From: JAAZAI01 sp050942875
GTDB taxonomy: Bacteria > Verrucomicrobiota > Kiritimatiellia > RFP12 > UBA3636
Length of the DNA: 44,031 nt
Direction of reading: 5' to 3'
NCBI GenBank assembly: GCA_050942875.1
Contig: JBMNOD010000021.1
Location: 1 to 44,031 of the forward strand
The notes under the pieces were generated by a model, which saw only the letters and a program-made list of their open reading frames with translations, searched no databases and was not told the DNA's origin. Position numbers and translations under genes: made by a program. This document shows, piece after piece, positions 8,501 through 17,600 of this stretch (positions are counted from its first letter, which is position 1; each line of letters opens with the position of its first letter).

Positions 8501-10109
8501 GTGCGTTCGGCATCGTGGCGCCGGCGTCGAGGTTGCGGCGGAGGTCGTCTTCGCGCTCGGCGGCATAGACGGCGTCGCCGAAGTACTGCGTGAGGCGTTC
8601 GTTGCCGACGTAGATGCGGTTGCGGTCGTACCAGCAGCCCATGTAGGGCTGGCCGACTTCCGCGCCGTGCCACGGGAAGAGGCCCTTGCGCTTCCACTGG
8701 CTGAACCATTCCTCGCGTTCCTGGAGCGGGGTCCAGTTGAGGTAGATGTTGCCGCTGGACATGTCGCCGTTCGCGCCGTCCGCGTGCGAGTAGTAGAGGA
8801 TGTTCGGATTCCACACGCGGTTGAGCTCGCGCGAGAGGTTGATGAGCTCGTCGCGGTGGGCGGTGCCCGGCTTCTGCGCGATGGCGTTCGGCGAGAAGCC
8901 GATGTCGCAGATGATCATCTGCGTCGTGTAGCAGGCGATCAGCGAGGGATGGTTGCGCGTCATGCGGTGGAAGAGGCGCTGGTATTTGCGGTATTGCTCC
9001 GCCGCGGCCTCGTCTTTGTTGAAGTCGTACCCTGCCACGTTGCCGAAATTGCCGGCCGCGCAGAAGACGCCGATGCCTTCCTCGTCGTAGAAGGACAGCG
9101 TTTCGTCGGAGGGGAAGATCGGGAAGGCGTCCGTGTTGTGGTTGTAGGTCAGGACGTTGTAGCCGATGTCCTGCAGGAACTTGGCGCCGAGCTTGTCCGC
9201 GCGGTTGTAGGCGAAGCACGTGCGGAGGCGCACCTTGTGTCCGTTCATCCACAAGTCCTTGCCGTCGCGCCAGATTTCCCGGAAGCCGAAGCGGATGTGG
9301 CTGCGGGCGTGTTGCGTGGCGTCGGCCGCTGCGTCCGGGGCGCCGTCCGGGCCGAGGGTGACGTGGGCCGTGTAGAGATACGGGACGCCCAGCTCCCAGC
9401 AGGTCGGGTCGTCCCAGGATTCGCCGAGCGTGAACGTGTTTTCGCCCGGCTGGAGACGGATCTTCCTTGAGAGGGTCTTGACGACGTTCGTGGCGGCGTC
9501 CAGGACATCGACACGGAGCACCGAGCCCGCCGAGCCGTCGAACCGCTCGCTCGCCGTGATGGAGACCTCGAAATCGATGCGCCGCTTCCGGGCGCTCGTG
9601 TTGGCGAAGACGTCGACGATTTGCGGCCCCTTGGACGCGATCAGCCTGGCAGGCGCCATGGGGCGGGGGCCCATGTAGTGCTGGAACCATTCGCCGATGG
9701 TCCATTCGCCGTGTTCGGTGCCTTGCCCCGACACGGTGTAGTAGAGGGCAAGCTCGTTCGTCGCGCCGGGCTTCAGGAACTTGGAGACCTCCACGTCGCC
9801 GCCTGGACGCAGAATCTCGCCCGCCTTTTCGCCATTCAGGAAGACGCCGATGTCCACGCGCTGGAGCGGGAGCTGTTCGAAGCGGACAAACAAGCCGTCC
9901 CAGTCCGCCGGCACGACGAACGACGTGCGCTTCCATGTGCCGCCCGCTTCCGTCTTTTGGCCTTCCATTTTGCGCCAATCGGACGCGGTCCAATTCTCGG
10001 CCTTTGGCGTCTCGAACGGCGTTTCGACTTTTTGGTTCTCCCATGTGAGGTTGTCGCCAAGTTCCAACGTGGCGACGCCCATGAGACCCGCCAATAATGT
10101 TGCTGTCAT
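5595..10109 (-). CDS. Very large GH2-like (beta-galactosidase-fold) protein, acid/base Glu apparently absent
   Basis: This is a 1504-residue protein. Residues about 50-145 form a sugar-binding jelly-roll (TSFVVPADWDG..VRFEQL, then VFLNGEKAG). An Ig-like strand domain (160-275) follows, then a TIM-barrel region with WMNGHKVRLRTC (287-298) and RNHPSL (385-390), a standard GH2 signature. Normally the NE acid/base pair follows at once, but here the residues are CYTTQM (393-398). HGAEVGQP (481-488) could supply a nucleophile at Glu484. About 900 further residues include amidotransferase-like and beta-sandwich segments; the last 200 resemble another jelly-roll (ILKFGVDWRARIWVNGEEAF). AGGAGA before the ATG, two bases after the previous stop, fixes the start. 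The N-terminus is hydrophobic but uncharged, so export is uncertain. It may be a divergent hydrolase or a carbohydrate-binding protein without hydrolase activity. Confidence 0.75.
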   Translation of the reverse strand: MTATLLAGLMGVATLELGDNLTWENQKVETPFETPKAENWTASDWRKMEGQKTEAGGTWKRTSFVVPADWDGLFVRFEQLPLQRVDIGVFLNGEKAGEILRPGGDVEVSKFLKPGATNELALYYTVSGQGTEHGEWTIGEWFQHYMGPRPMAPARLIASKGPQIVDVFANTSARKRRIDFEVSITASERFDGSAGSVLRVDVLDAATNVVKTLSRKIRLQPGENTFTLGESWDDPTCWELGVPYLYTAHVTLGPDGAPDAAADATQHARSHIRFGFREIWRDGKDLWMNGHKVRLRTCFAYNRADKLGAKFLQDIGYNVLTYNHNTDAFPIFPSDETLSFYDEEGIGVFCAAGNFGNVAGYDFNKDEAAAEQYRKYQRLFHRMTRNHPSLIACYTTQMIICDIGFSPNAIAQKPGTAHRDELINLSRELNRVWNPNILYYSHADGANGDMSSGNIYLNWTPLQEREEWFSQWKRKGLFPWHGAEVGQPYMGCWYDRNRIYVGNERLTQYFGDAVYAAEREDDLRRNLDAGATMPNAHGSETGHFIVQQHPFYQALERLFVWRSNSRWRADGMNGGSLWFNRQGYGSERCGMYGENNLELSKPTHGRKPDWASPAYDAYQLGNRDFCGYIGGTPEHYDKTHAYYAGETIAKQAVFLWDSARPASFTCKATFNGETKTATVDVPPGETRFAPFNFTAPQVKAKTSCELTMTFTQNADGKSGTEAKEWFTDTLAIEVYPKTPRGAKVEFAGKVALFDPDGASENVLKALGIDYKKITGPEQVTDDVAALVIGKNGADRMPLTSFATRLATDNFAIVVLPQTADTWRALGLRPMDTMSRILFLRDRDNAAFAGVSDDMLQYWRGAPRYGNRDFGPVMTHTKQRGPRWTRNHVVAGLTLEIPAAIGYRSLVDGEYDMNYAGVLEFLAGTGKITYCTLDFENRMDVDPAATAVAQAVFAQALKTETLPRNIVLVENDAEKAKALGFTVSEPTSVWRVPAPKGAPFRGIGPGLWRWTDRLEARLLSNPPAGFTISAGGLVAEGERNGRRHVLVMVPREQLAARYKKDPETLQPLADIYADYLKTMSHQALVALGAAPEGVKAPRFRETDVRYRARKYEWYDLSARHLVEKFSATSHGDDAGAIRIIGGSRLWPNSGHAVRWNDKHQAALESGENFFLTNPNDDICKAFGFETEYTCVTTIPATAIGALDVPALDLSALEGLTMRVLTNAPDGFTLSPGGFYAHGKIGESEIYVEMMEVDLVERALKAYPHRNRSCVYAEEHVDRLYARLRTNAGVRPDGQHVKRALYQSGVAPFQPLPAVYVLGPFATGQDNDGTINTVWSEQGEKMAIAGDFNPNIEFPLPQGGTCNWRPTLAPDADGLFDFRTLGGAFENASFPCTYAIAIVNREAPGEAILKFGVDWRARIWVNGEEAFATAMGAQYPKFQIKLDLKAGDNVIAFKIGAGRAGNKFWGLLENESIGADRQLQDPELDALTLYPERVTPVFDPYEFSFW

Positions 10110-10110
10110 C

Positions 10111-11178
10111 TTATTTCTCCTGAGTCAGTGAAAATTCGTCGAAGAGCCACTTTGCCTTCCCGCGGCCGCCGATCTGCATGAGTCCGTAGCCGGACGCCAT
10201 TTCCATCGTTCCGAGGGGAAGCTGCTTCCAGTCGCCTTTTTGCATGGAGCCATCGGGCCGCCTCACATGGAGGCGCGCCCAGATGTGGCCGGCCGGCGTG
10301 CCGGGCGTCGGCAGCCAGATTTCGCCTTCGCACCAGTGATGCAGGGGGATCGCCCCGATCGGTTCGTGGTGGCGAAAGCCCTCGATGCGAATGCCGAACG
10401 TGTCGGAAAACTTGAGCCATTCCGAAATCCATCGGCTCGTTTTTTCGGATGTCGGACTGTACTTGAACTCCGAGCGTATTTCGCCTTGGAGCACGCCGCT
10501 CATGCGCTTGAACGCGACCCGCCAGACGATCCAGCCCTCCTTGATTTTGTCGTCGCCCCACCAGCTCAACCAGCCGTGCCAGGGCGCCGGGGTGCCGCGC
10601 GAGCCGTCTTCGAGTTGCGTGCAATCGTACATCAGGCATTTCCGTCCTCGGAAGGCGTCAAGATTCGTCGTCCAGCGGCAAAGCTCGTTCGTCGTCACGT
10701 CGTTCTTCTGGAAGTCGAAGGTTTTCGGGAGCAGGCCGTTTGGCGTGGATTCAAAACCTTCGCTGAAGATCACGGTTTCCACGCCGGCGAGTTCGATGCC
10801 GGGCGGCGGATCCATCTCCTCCACCTCAAGGCGTGCCTGGCGCGGCGAGACCCGGTGCTCGGTCACGACGAAATGGACGTCGTTCCGCCCCTTTTCAACA
10901 CGCGGCAGCGCCAGCTTGACGATCGTGCCGCCCTCAGGGAGCGCCACGCCCGGGAAGACCTTGGCTTTGCTTTCAAACGAGAGGTCCTTCGCCAGCGCCT
11001 CGCCGTTGACGCATATTTGGGAAATGGCGCCGTTGGCCTGCTTGGGTTGGGCGTAGAGGTCGTACTTGCCTGCCTGGGGAACCCGCAGCCGATAGTAGAT
11101 GTTCGTTGAGGCGGGCGCCTTCCGTGTTGCCACCAAAAGCGCCGCGGCCCAAAGTCCGATGATTGCCAGTTGTTTCAC
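10111..11178 (-). CDS. Exported jelly-roll/concanavalin-like protein of unknown function
   Basis: This 355-residue protein has a signal peptide (residues 1-24, KQLAIIGLWAAALLVATRKAPAS). The N-terminal domain reads as a carbohydrate-binding or anchoring beta-sandwich (YYRLRVPQAGKYDLYAQPK...ICVNGEALAK). From about residue 135 (IFSEGFES) a concanavalin-like jelly roll follows, with alternating aromatic strands such as WHGWLSWWGDD and WIVWRVAFKRMSG, ending WLFDEFSLTQE. I cannot name a family or reaction. The start codon is GTG with no clear ribosome-binding site, only 15 bases after the LamG gene, so coupled translation is likely. The next gene begins one base after its stop. Its position between a LamG protein and a GH2-like protein suggests a role in polysaccharide binding or breakdown. 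Confidence 0.7.
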   Translation of the reverse strand: MKQLAIIGLWAAALLVATRKAPASTNIYYRLRVPQAGKYDLYAQPKQANGAISQICVNGEALAKDLSFESKAKVFPGVALPEGGTIVKLALPRVEKGRNDVHFVVTEHRVSPRQARLEVEEMDPPPGIELAGVETVIFSEGFESTPNGLLPKTFDFQKNDVTTNELCRWTTNLDAFRGRKCLMYDCTQLEDGSRGTPAPWHGWLSWWGDDKIKEGWIVWRVAFKRMSGVLQGEIRSEFKYSPTSEKTSRWISEWLKFSDTFGIRIEGFRHHEPIGAIPLHHWCEGEIWLPTPGTPAGHIWARLHVRRPDGSMQKGDWKQLPLGTMEMASGYGLMQIGGRGKAKWLFDEFSLTQEK

Positions 11179-11193
11179 GGCGGGTTGAACCCA

Positions 11194-14100
11194 CTATTTG
11201 ACAATCAGGATCGTCGCCAGCGGCCCGTGGACATGGACAAAGCGGATCGTGCCGTCCTCGCCGGCCGCAGACGACGATGCCGACGACACCGGGCCGCCCG
11301 CCACGCTGAAGGTCGCGGCGGGGTCGATCTGGAAGGACGACGGAAGCTCGTCGAGGCTCCTTTCGCTCCAGAAGCCTTGGGGCATGTCCGGATTCCAGAG
11401 GTCGAGGCCGCTCCAGATGGCGATGCAACCGCCGCCGCCACCGGAGAATGTCAGAGGGCATTTCGGTGCTTCGGCGCCGTTGGCCACGAGGCTGGCCGTT
11501 GACGCGAGGGTCACGGTTTTCGCCTCTAGGAATATCGTGCCGCCGGCACCCGAACCGGAAGAGTGCATTGCCGTGTTTTCATCAAGCCCCCTGTCGCCGT
11601 TCACGGCGATCATGCCGGCAACCTGCATGTCGTTGGACGCGATGATATGGACATGGCCGCCACCCGTCATCAAGGATGTCAAGGAAGGCCCCCACGTAAA
11701 GCATGCCCCCGAGCCCGGCAGGCCGGGTCGCAGCGGGTCGTCGTTCGCGAGACCGTTTTGCGCTGTGGCGTGACCGCCTGCGCCGCCATGCCCCGCGCCG
11801 ATGCCGTTGTTGCCTGCGCCGGGGCCCCAGCCGGCGCCGCCGTTCCTGCCTGCGAAACCGCTGGAAGGCGCGCCCACGACGCTGCCTGCGTCGAGCCGGA
11901 CGTTGTTCGCCGTGAACACGGGCGCGCCGCCGTTCACCGGTTCGGCGAAGGGATAGACGAGCGAATTCGTGGCCACGGTCAACGTGCCGCCCACGTTCAC
12001 GAACGCCCCGGCGGCGTCCGTGCCGTTCGTCCGCGCCGCAAAAACGTCAAGCCGCGCGGCGTCTTTCACCGTGAGGTCGCCCGTCACGGTCAGCACGCCT
12101 GGCGTCGCGCTCGTGTAGGATCGGCGTGTGCATCGATACTCGAGGATCTGCGAGACGGATCCCATTTCCAGGCGGCTGTCCGCGCCGTCGAGCGTCAGAT
12201 TGCCGTTGATGGTGATGGTCGCGCCGTCGTTTGCAAAGCCCACCCACTGCGTCAGCGTCACGTCGCCATCAAGCGTCAGCGTCGGCGCGTTCACGAGACG
12301 CCCCCGGAGCGAATCAAGCGTGGTGGGCGTGATCAGTTTCGCATCGGGGAGCCAGAGCGTGCCTGCGCCGCCCGGCAGAGACGTGCTTGTTTCGCCTTTT
12401 GCATGGTTCGCATTCTCGGAGTGACGTCCACCGCGCACGTCGAAGACGAGTTGCGCCGCATCGTCCGCCGTCTGCACGGTCGGATCGTAATGGATGGCCA
12501 TCCGCCCGCCGGCGCCGGCGCAGGAATCAACATGGCCCGTTCCATTCGCGCCGCGCGCGGCCAGGACGCCCGTGCCGGCAATCCGCTTGCAGGAAATCAG
12601 CACGGAACCGCCCGACGCCCCCGTGGCGCGACCGTACTTTACGTATTCGATCATGTTCGCCGCCGAGGCATCGATGCGGCCGTTTACCGTCACCGTGCCC
12701 GTCGCGTCGATGCGCACGGCCCCTCCCGCGTCGCCGGGCATCAAATCCTTGTTCCACATGTATCCGCCCGAACCCGGGGCTTCCGGCCATTCCGCGTCGC
12801 CGTACGCCGCCTTCGACGTCACGCGCGTCGTTCCGAAACTGCCGTGCGACCCGCCATGCGCTGCCGCTTCCGCGGCGCCTGGGCCGCATGCCGACGTCAT
12901 CGTTATCTTCGAGTCGGCGCTCTTGTACCCGCGCCCCACCACGTCGATGACGCCGCCCGCCGCCACCGTCAGATTGCTGCAGCTGAACCAGACGCGGTTC
13001 GACGTGGTGTTGTCAAAGGCGCCTGTCGTCGTCACCCAGCCAAAAGACCCGACCGACACCTCGTCGGCATCGACTCGCCCCGTCCAATTCGCAAAGGCGA
13101 GGGTGCCCGCCACGGTGAGCGAGCCGAGGCGCGGCGTCGCCGTCTCCAGGTCGAGCACCACGCGGTTTGCCGTGCCCACATGCACGGCGTCGCCCGCCGC
13201 CGGCAGGCTGCCGCCGCTCCAGTTCGCGGCATCGCTCCAATTGTCCGTCGTGCCAAGCCCCGTCCACGTCACGGCGCCCGCAGGCGCGCTGTCGGAAACG
13301 GACGGCGCGGAAAGGAACTGGTCCGGCGAAAGCGCGGCGCCTGTGATCTTGATGTCGGCGATGTCGCCAATGAACGACCTTTTGCCAAACAAGTCCAATG
13401 CCCCGACTCCATTGAATTCGTCGCACATGCCAATGGTCACTCGTTGGCTGTCCCTGAAAACCGCAGTCGTCGAATTCATCGTTCGCTCGCCTTGGAACAC
13501 GCCATCGACGTACAGCGCCGAATGATCCTTCCCATCGGGAGCGCCGTCCTTGCGCTTCTGCATGACAAAGGCAATGTGATGCCAGCCATCGGCCGCGAGC
13601 GGATAGGAATATCCCGTGGTCTCATTGGCCTCGTTGCCCGACCGGTGCCAGCCGGCGCGCACGGAACCCGGCTTTTCCTTGAAATACCCTGCACCGATCC
13701 CAAACCAGCCGGCCGTGCTGCTTTGCCATCCGTAGCTGCACAAAATCAAACGATCGAAGTTGTCGTGATCCCCGAGACGCACCCAGACTTCCACGGTCAG
13801 CGCGTCGTGGGCGTTGAAGTCGATGTTGCCCGAACGCAACGTATTCGCGGGGGTTGCAAGCGGCTCGTTGAATTTCGCCACGCCGTTCGTGAAGATGATC
13901 TTGCCGCCTGAAGCGTCCGTGAGGTTGTAGTTGCCTGCGGAGTCAACAAGCGGCGCATCTTCGTCGAACTTCCAGTGCGCCACGACGGTTTGCGCATCCG
14001 CATTCAACGTCAAGCCCATGCACAGAATCCAGGCGCCGATCATCGGCCGGATGCAAACGTTTGTCTTCTTCGTCTTTGTCTTCTTCGTCTTTGTCTTCAT
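11194..14100 (-). CDS. LamG-domain, beta-helical surface protein
   Basis: This 968-residue exported protein starts with an unusual cationic stretch (KTKTKKTKTKK, residues 2-12) before the hydrophobic signal segment MIGAWILCMGLTLNADAQ. A LamG/concanavalin domain spans about 37-255 (VVAHWKFDEDAPLVDSAG, then DGWHHIAFVMQ and SALYVDGVFQGE). A WTGLGTTDNWSDAANWSGG segment of the autotransporter-passenger type follows, then Gly/Ala-rich parallel beta-helix repeats to the end. There is no C-terminal barrel and no sorting tail I recognise. The start at 14100 is preferred over the in-frame ATG eight codons earlier because GGAAAGGG lies before it. It is first in an operon with the jelly-roll and GH2-like genes, behind a strong promoter. 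Adhesion or glycan binding is inferred. Confidence 0.8.
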   Translation of the reverse strand: MKTKTKKTKTKKTNVCIRPMIGAWILCMGLTLNADAQTVVAHWKFDEDAPLVDSAGNYNLTDASGGKIIFTNGVAKFNEPLATPANTLRSGNIDFNAHDALTVEVWVRLGDHDNFDRLILCSYGWQSSTAGWFGIGAGYFKEKPGSVRAGWHRSGNEANETTGYSYPLAADGWHHIAFVMQKRKDGAPDGKDHSALYVDGVFQGERTMNSTTAVFRDSQRVTIGMCDEFNGVGALDLFGKRSFIGDIADIKITGAALSPDQFLSAPSVSDSAPAGAVTWTGLGTTDNWSDAANWSGGSLPAAGDAVHVGTANRVVLDLETATPRLGSLTVAGTLAFANWTGRVDADEVSVGSFGWVTTTGAFDNTTSNRVWFSCSNLTVAAGGVIDVVGRGYKSADSKITMTSACGPGAAEAAAHGGSHGSFGTTRVTSKAAYGDAEWPEAPGSGGYMWNKDLMPGDAGGAVRIDATGTVTVNGRIDASAANMIEYVKYGRATGASGGSVLISCKRIAGTGVLAARGANGTGHVDSCAGAGGRMAIHYDPTVQTADDAAQLVFDVRGGRHSENANHAKGETSTSLPGGAGTLWLPDAKLITPTTLDSLRGRLVNAPTLTLDGDVTLTQWVGFANDGATITINGNLTLDGADSRLEMGSVSQILEYRCTRRSYTSATPGVLTVTGDLTVKDAARLDVFAARTNGTDAAGAFVNVGGTLTVATNSLVYPFAEPVNGGAPVFTANNVRLDAGSVVGAPSSGFAGRNGGAGWGPGAGNNGIGAGHGGAGGHATAQNGLANDDPLRPGLPGSGACFTWGPSLTSLMTGGGHVHIIASNDMQVAGMIAVNGDRGLDENTAMHSSGSGAGGTIFLEAKTVTLASTASLVANGAEAPKCPLTFSGGGGGCIAIWSGLDLWNPDMPQGFWSERSLDELPSSFQIDPAATFSVAGGPVSSASSSAAGEDGTIRFVHVHGPLATILIVK

Positions 14101-14230
14101 TGTCGTTTCCCTTTCCATGAGCATCCCCTGGGGGAGCGGAGAAGTTTTGGTGTCGGAGCGATTTCAGCCGCCGTCAAGCGGGCGTGAAGTCAAACCCCTT
14201 CGTGTGGAGTCACCCTGGGGCAATGTCGGA

Positions 14231-14259
14231 AGTATAGTTTTTCTTTTTCTCTTGGTCAA
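14231..14259 (-). promoter_or_regulatory. Strong sigma-70-type promoter for the LamG operon
   Basis: On the minus strand TTGACC and TATACT are exactly 17 bases apart. Each differs from the consensus by one base, and the spacer is A-rich. The expected start near 14224 gives a leader of about 124 bases to the LamG start at 14100. This is the best promoter match in the left half of the window. Confidence 0.75.
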
Positions 14260-14278
14260 CAAGAAATGGAAATCGAGG

Positions 14279-14314
14279 GCAGTCGGCCGGTCGCCGGGGC
14301 GACTGGCCGACTGC
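14279..14314. repeat. Long inverted repeat upstream of the LamG promoter
   Basis: The 17-base arms 14279-14295 and 14298-14314 (GCAGTCGGCC...) pair with one mismatch around a two-base centre. The palindrome ends 20 bases upstream of the -35 box on the minus strand. It could end read-through from the surface-protein gene upstream, act as a protein-binding site or be a mobile palindromic repeat. The sequence does not decide between these. Confidence 0.7.
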
Positions 14315-14602
14315 AGAGAGAAGAACGCAGAGACAAGAGAGTGGTTTCCGCTGGGGACACCCCAGACCCCGGTTTGACCAAGTGGCGACTGGGCGCGGGT
14401 GGTGGCCGATGGAAAAACTTCGAGAGTCCATGGGCCATGGCCCAGAGTCCTTGATTGATGAGCGGTGGATGATGGGTGATGAGCGGATCGGTCGGATCAG
14501 TCTGATCGGTCGGATCAGTCGGATCAATGGGTGGGGGAGCAAGCGTGTGGCCTTTCGCACTAGCCGCTAGAAACTTTGGACTTTGGGCCTTGGACTTTGG
14601 AC
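14315..14602. other. Repeat-rich intergenic region
   Basis: No gene is supported here. The stretch carries three dispersed modules. CCCCAGACCCCGGTTT at 14360-14375 has copies at 21422-21437 and, inverted, at 18635-18650. A segment at 14424-14455 containing CAGAGTCCTTGATTG recurs at 21608-21640. A TCCAAAG-type tract at 14574-14602 is a relative of 2261-2280. Between them lies a run of GATCGGTCGGATCAGT-like units (14483-14526). Confidence 0.7.
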
Positions 14603-14644
14603 TCCTGCGTGTGCTGTCGCGCTAGCGAGACAGCACACGCAGGA
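14603..14644 (-). terminator. 16-base-pair hairpin overlapping the stop codon of the triplicated surface protein
   Basis: The arms 14603-14618 and 14629-14644 are perfect reverse complements (TCCTGCGTGTGCTGTC and partner). The ten-base loop itself contains CGCTAGCG. The distal arm encodes the last codons of the protein and the stop lies in the loop. No U-run follows on the minus strand. Position and stability suggest a terminator or an mRNA 3'-end stabiliser. Confidence 0.65.
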
Positions 14645-17600
14645 AGAGGCGCGGGGAATCGGGCGGGGTGAAACCCACGGAGAGGGTTGTGCCGCTGCGT
14701 TGCACGGCTCCGGGGAGCGTCGTCCAGACGCCATCGGCGAGGTCGGTGCAGTATTCGACCTTGAACGTCGCGGTGTCGAGCCAGCCGTGGAAGAGGTCGG
14801 CGGGGAGGCGGCTGTCGAGCGTGAACGTGGCCGTGTCGTCCGCCAGCGAGAACGAGTCGATGAAGAAATGCCGGTCTGTCGCCGCCGCATCCGCCCCCGC
14901 GACGGTCGCGACATGGTACACGCCATCGACGGTGAAGAGGTAGTCGTCGCTCGGCAGCCAGAGGTAGAGCCTGCCGTCTTCGTCGGCGACGAGATCGTCG
15001 GTGCCGTAGCCCTCCGGCAGCCCCGCGATTTCCGGCGTCGCGCCGGGCGCGAAGCCGGGGAAGGTCATGCACCAGACGCGCTCCGCGCCGTTATTGACGG
15101 GCGCGGCGGAAATCCAGTTGTTCGCGAGGCGGATCGAGCCGCCGGCGAAGGTGTTCTCGCAGAAGAAGGAGGAGTCTTCGCGAAACCCGATGTCGGGGAC
15201 GCCGTTCGCCGCATCGCCCGCGGCGAAGAGCGTGCCGCCGGAGACGGTCACGAAGAGGGCGCCGCCATCGCCGCCGATGCCCGCGCCGTTGATTCCGCCC
15301 GTTGCATGGATCTCGCCTCCGTCAATCGTGATCTCGTAAGGCGCGGCGCGGCTGCCGGCGCCGCCCGGCGCCGTCGCGCCGGCTTTGTCGACATTGCCAA
15401 TGCCGATGCCGATGCCGGGGCTGTCGCTTCCGCCCGTCGCGTGGAGCACGCCCCTGCCGCCGTCGGCGCTGTCGATGGAGACCGACGAGAACATCCGAAG
15501 TTCGAGACCTGCACGGGAGGCGTCGGAAGCGAGGGTGTTCGTCCCCGCGAGGAGGATCGAGACATCGGGGCTGCTCACAACGAAGACCGGCGCCTCGCTT
15601 GTCGACCGGATCGTCAGGTTCGAGAGCGTGACCGACGGCCTGAAGTAGTTGTCTGTGATGCCGATGCTCACCTGGCCGAGCACGTTGGCGCCGGAAATCG
15701 TGAACGGGCCGAGGCCTGAAATCACCGGCGAGCCGGAGGCGCGCGTCCAGCCGACGGCATACGGGTCTGCCGGCTCGAACGCAACGTCGTCGCCGTTGAT
15801 CGTCACGCCGGAGGAGCCGACGGGGCCTTTCTCGACTCTCGCCGAGCAGGCGCGCTCGTTGGCCGTGAACACAAAGGTGCCGTCCGTGAGCCACAGGTAG
15901 ATGCAGCCGTAGGCGTCGGCGGCGATGTCGTTCGTCCCGTAGTAGTCCGGGAGACCCGAGGCGGGGGAGGCGAAGACGACCGGCGCGTCCGGCGCGAAGC
16001 CCGACACCACGGCGCAGGCGAGCGGATCCATGTTGTCGTTGGAAGGCGAGGCCGATATTATCATGTTGGCCAGGCGGATCGAGCCGCCGGTGAAGATGTT
16101 CGCGCCGGAGACCGTCGCGCCGTTGCCGTGCCCGATGTCCTCGGCGTCGCACCCGCCCGCCGCCGCGACCGTGCCGCCGTTGATGGTCACCGTGCCGCCG
16201 GCACCTTTGTAGCCTCCGCCGATGCCGGCCGCGTAGTCGCTGCCTGTCGCCACGACCGTGCCGCCGGTGATTTCGACCGTGCCGCCGGCGCATCCGCCGC
16301 CGTAGTAGGCGTTGCCGCCGCCGCCGATGCCCGCACCGAACTCGCCGCCGGTGGCGGAGACCGTGCCGCCGCTGATGGTGACCATGCCGCCATTGCCGCC
16401 CCGGCCGCCTCCGCCGATGCCGGCGCTGTTTTCGCCGCCTTGCGCGAAGACCGTGCCGCCGCTGATGGTCACCGTGCCACCGTCGCCGTAGCTTGTTGCG
16501 CCGCCGATGCCGGCGCCGTTCTCGCCGCCTTGCGCGAAGACCGAGCCGCCGGTGATTTCGATCGTGCCGCCATTGCCGGTCCGCCCGCCGCCGATGCCGG
16601 CGCCGCCCCAGCTGCCGAAGGCCGTGATCGTGCCGCCGTGGATGGTCACCGTGCCACCGTGGGTGTCGCCGCCGCCGATGCCCGCGCCGCACTCGCCGCC
16701 TGTGGCCGTGAGCGAGCCTGTCGCGTCGCCGGGCGCGTGGGTGATGGCGAGCGTCTGCCCTTCCGCGACTTCGATGCCTGCGCGATCCTCACCGGAGGCG
16801 AGTGTGTTCACTCCGGCGAGGACGAGCGAGACGTTGGCACCCGTTCCCAGCGCGAAGGCGCACTGATTCGCACCCGTCGCCTTGAGCGTCAGGTTCGAGA
16901 GCGCGACCGTGTTTGTCACGCCCGACGCGACGGCGATGCCGACGCCGCCGATCACGTTGGCGCCCGACAGCGTGAAGGGGCCCGCGCCGGAGAGCGTGAC
17001 GGTGCGGTTCGCCGCATCGAAGCTCCATCCGGCGGTGTCGGGATTCGCCGGGCCGTAGGCGGCCTCCTCGCCGTTGACCGTCACGCCGGTGGGGCCGGCG
17101 CCATCCTTGATCCGGGTCGTGCAGTGGCGTCCGTTCGCCGTGAAGTGGTAATTGTCGTCCGGGAGCCAGAGGTAGATGCTGCCGTCGTCGTCGGCATAAA
17201 TGTCGGTCGTTCCGTAGTCGTTCGGCAGATTGCCGCGATTCGTAAATTCGACCATCTCGCAGGGCTCGAAGCCCGACACCGTCGCATAGCCGACCCGGAC
17301 GGTGCCGTTCGAGGGCGTGGGGGCGGCGGACGACGAGGCCAGGCGGATCGAGCCGCCGGTGAAGATGTTCGTGCCATATTCGTTCCCTGCGTACCTGAGG
17401 GCGGGTCCCATGTCCCGCCAGCTATTGTTGCCCTGTGCGAAAACGGTGCCGCCGGAAATCGCGACCGTGCCGCCGGCGCCGTCCCAAATGCCGCCGCCGC
17501 CGATGCCCGTGCCATAGCTGCCGCCCGTGGCCGCGACCCATCCGCCGGAGATGGTCACCGTGCCGCCTGCACCATCGTCGCCTCCGCCGATCCCGGCCGC

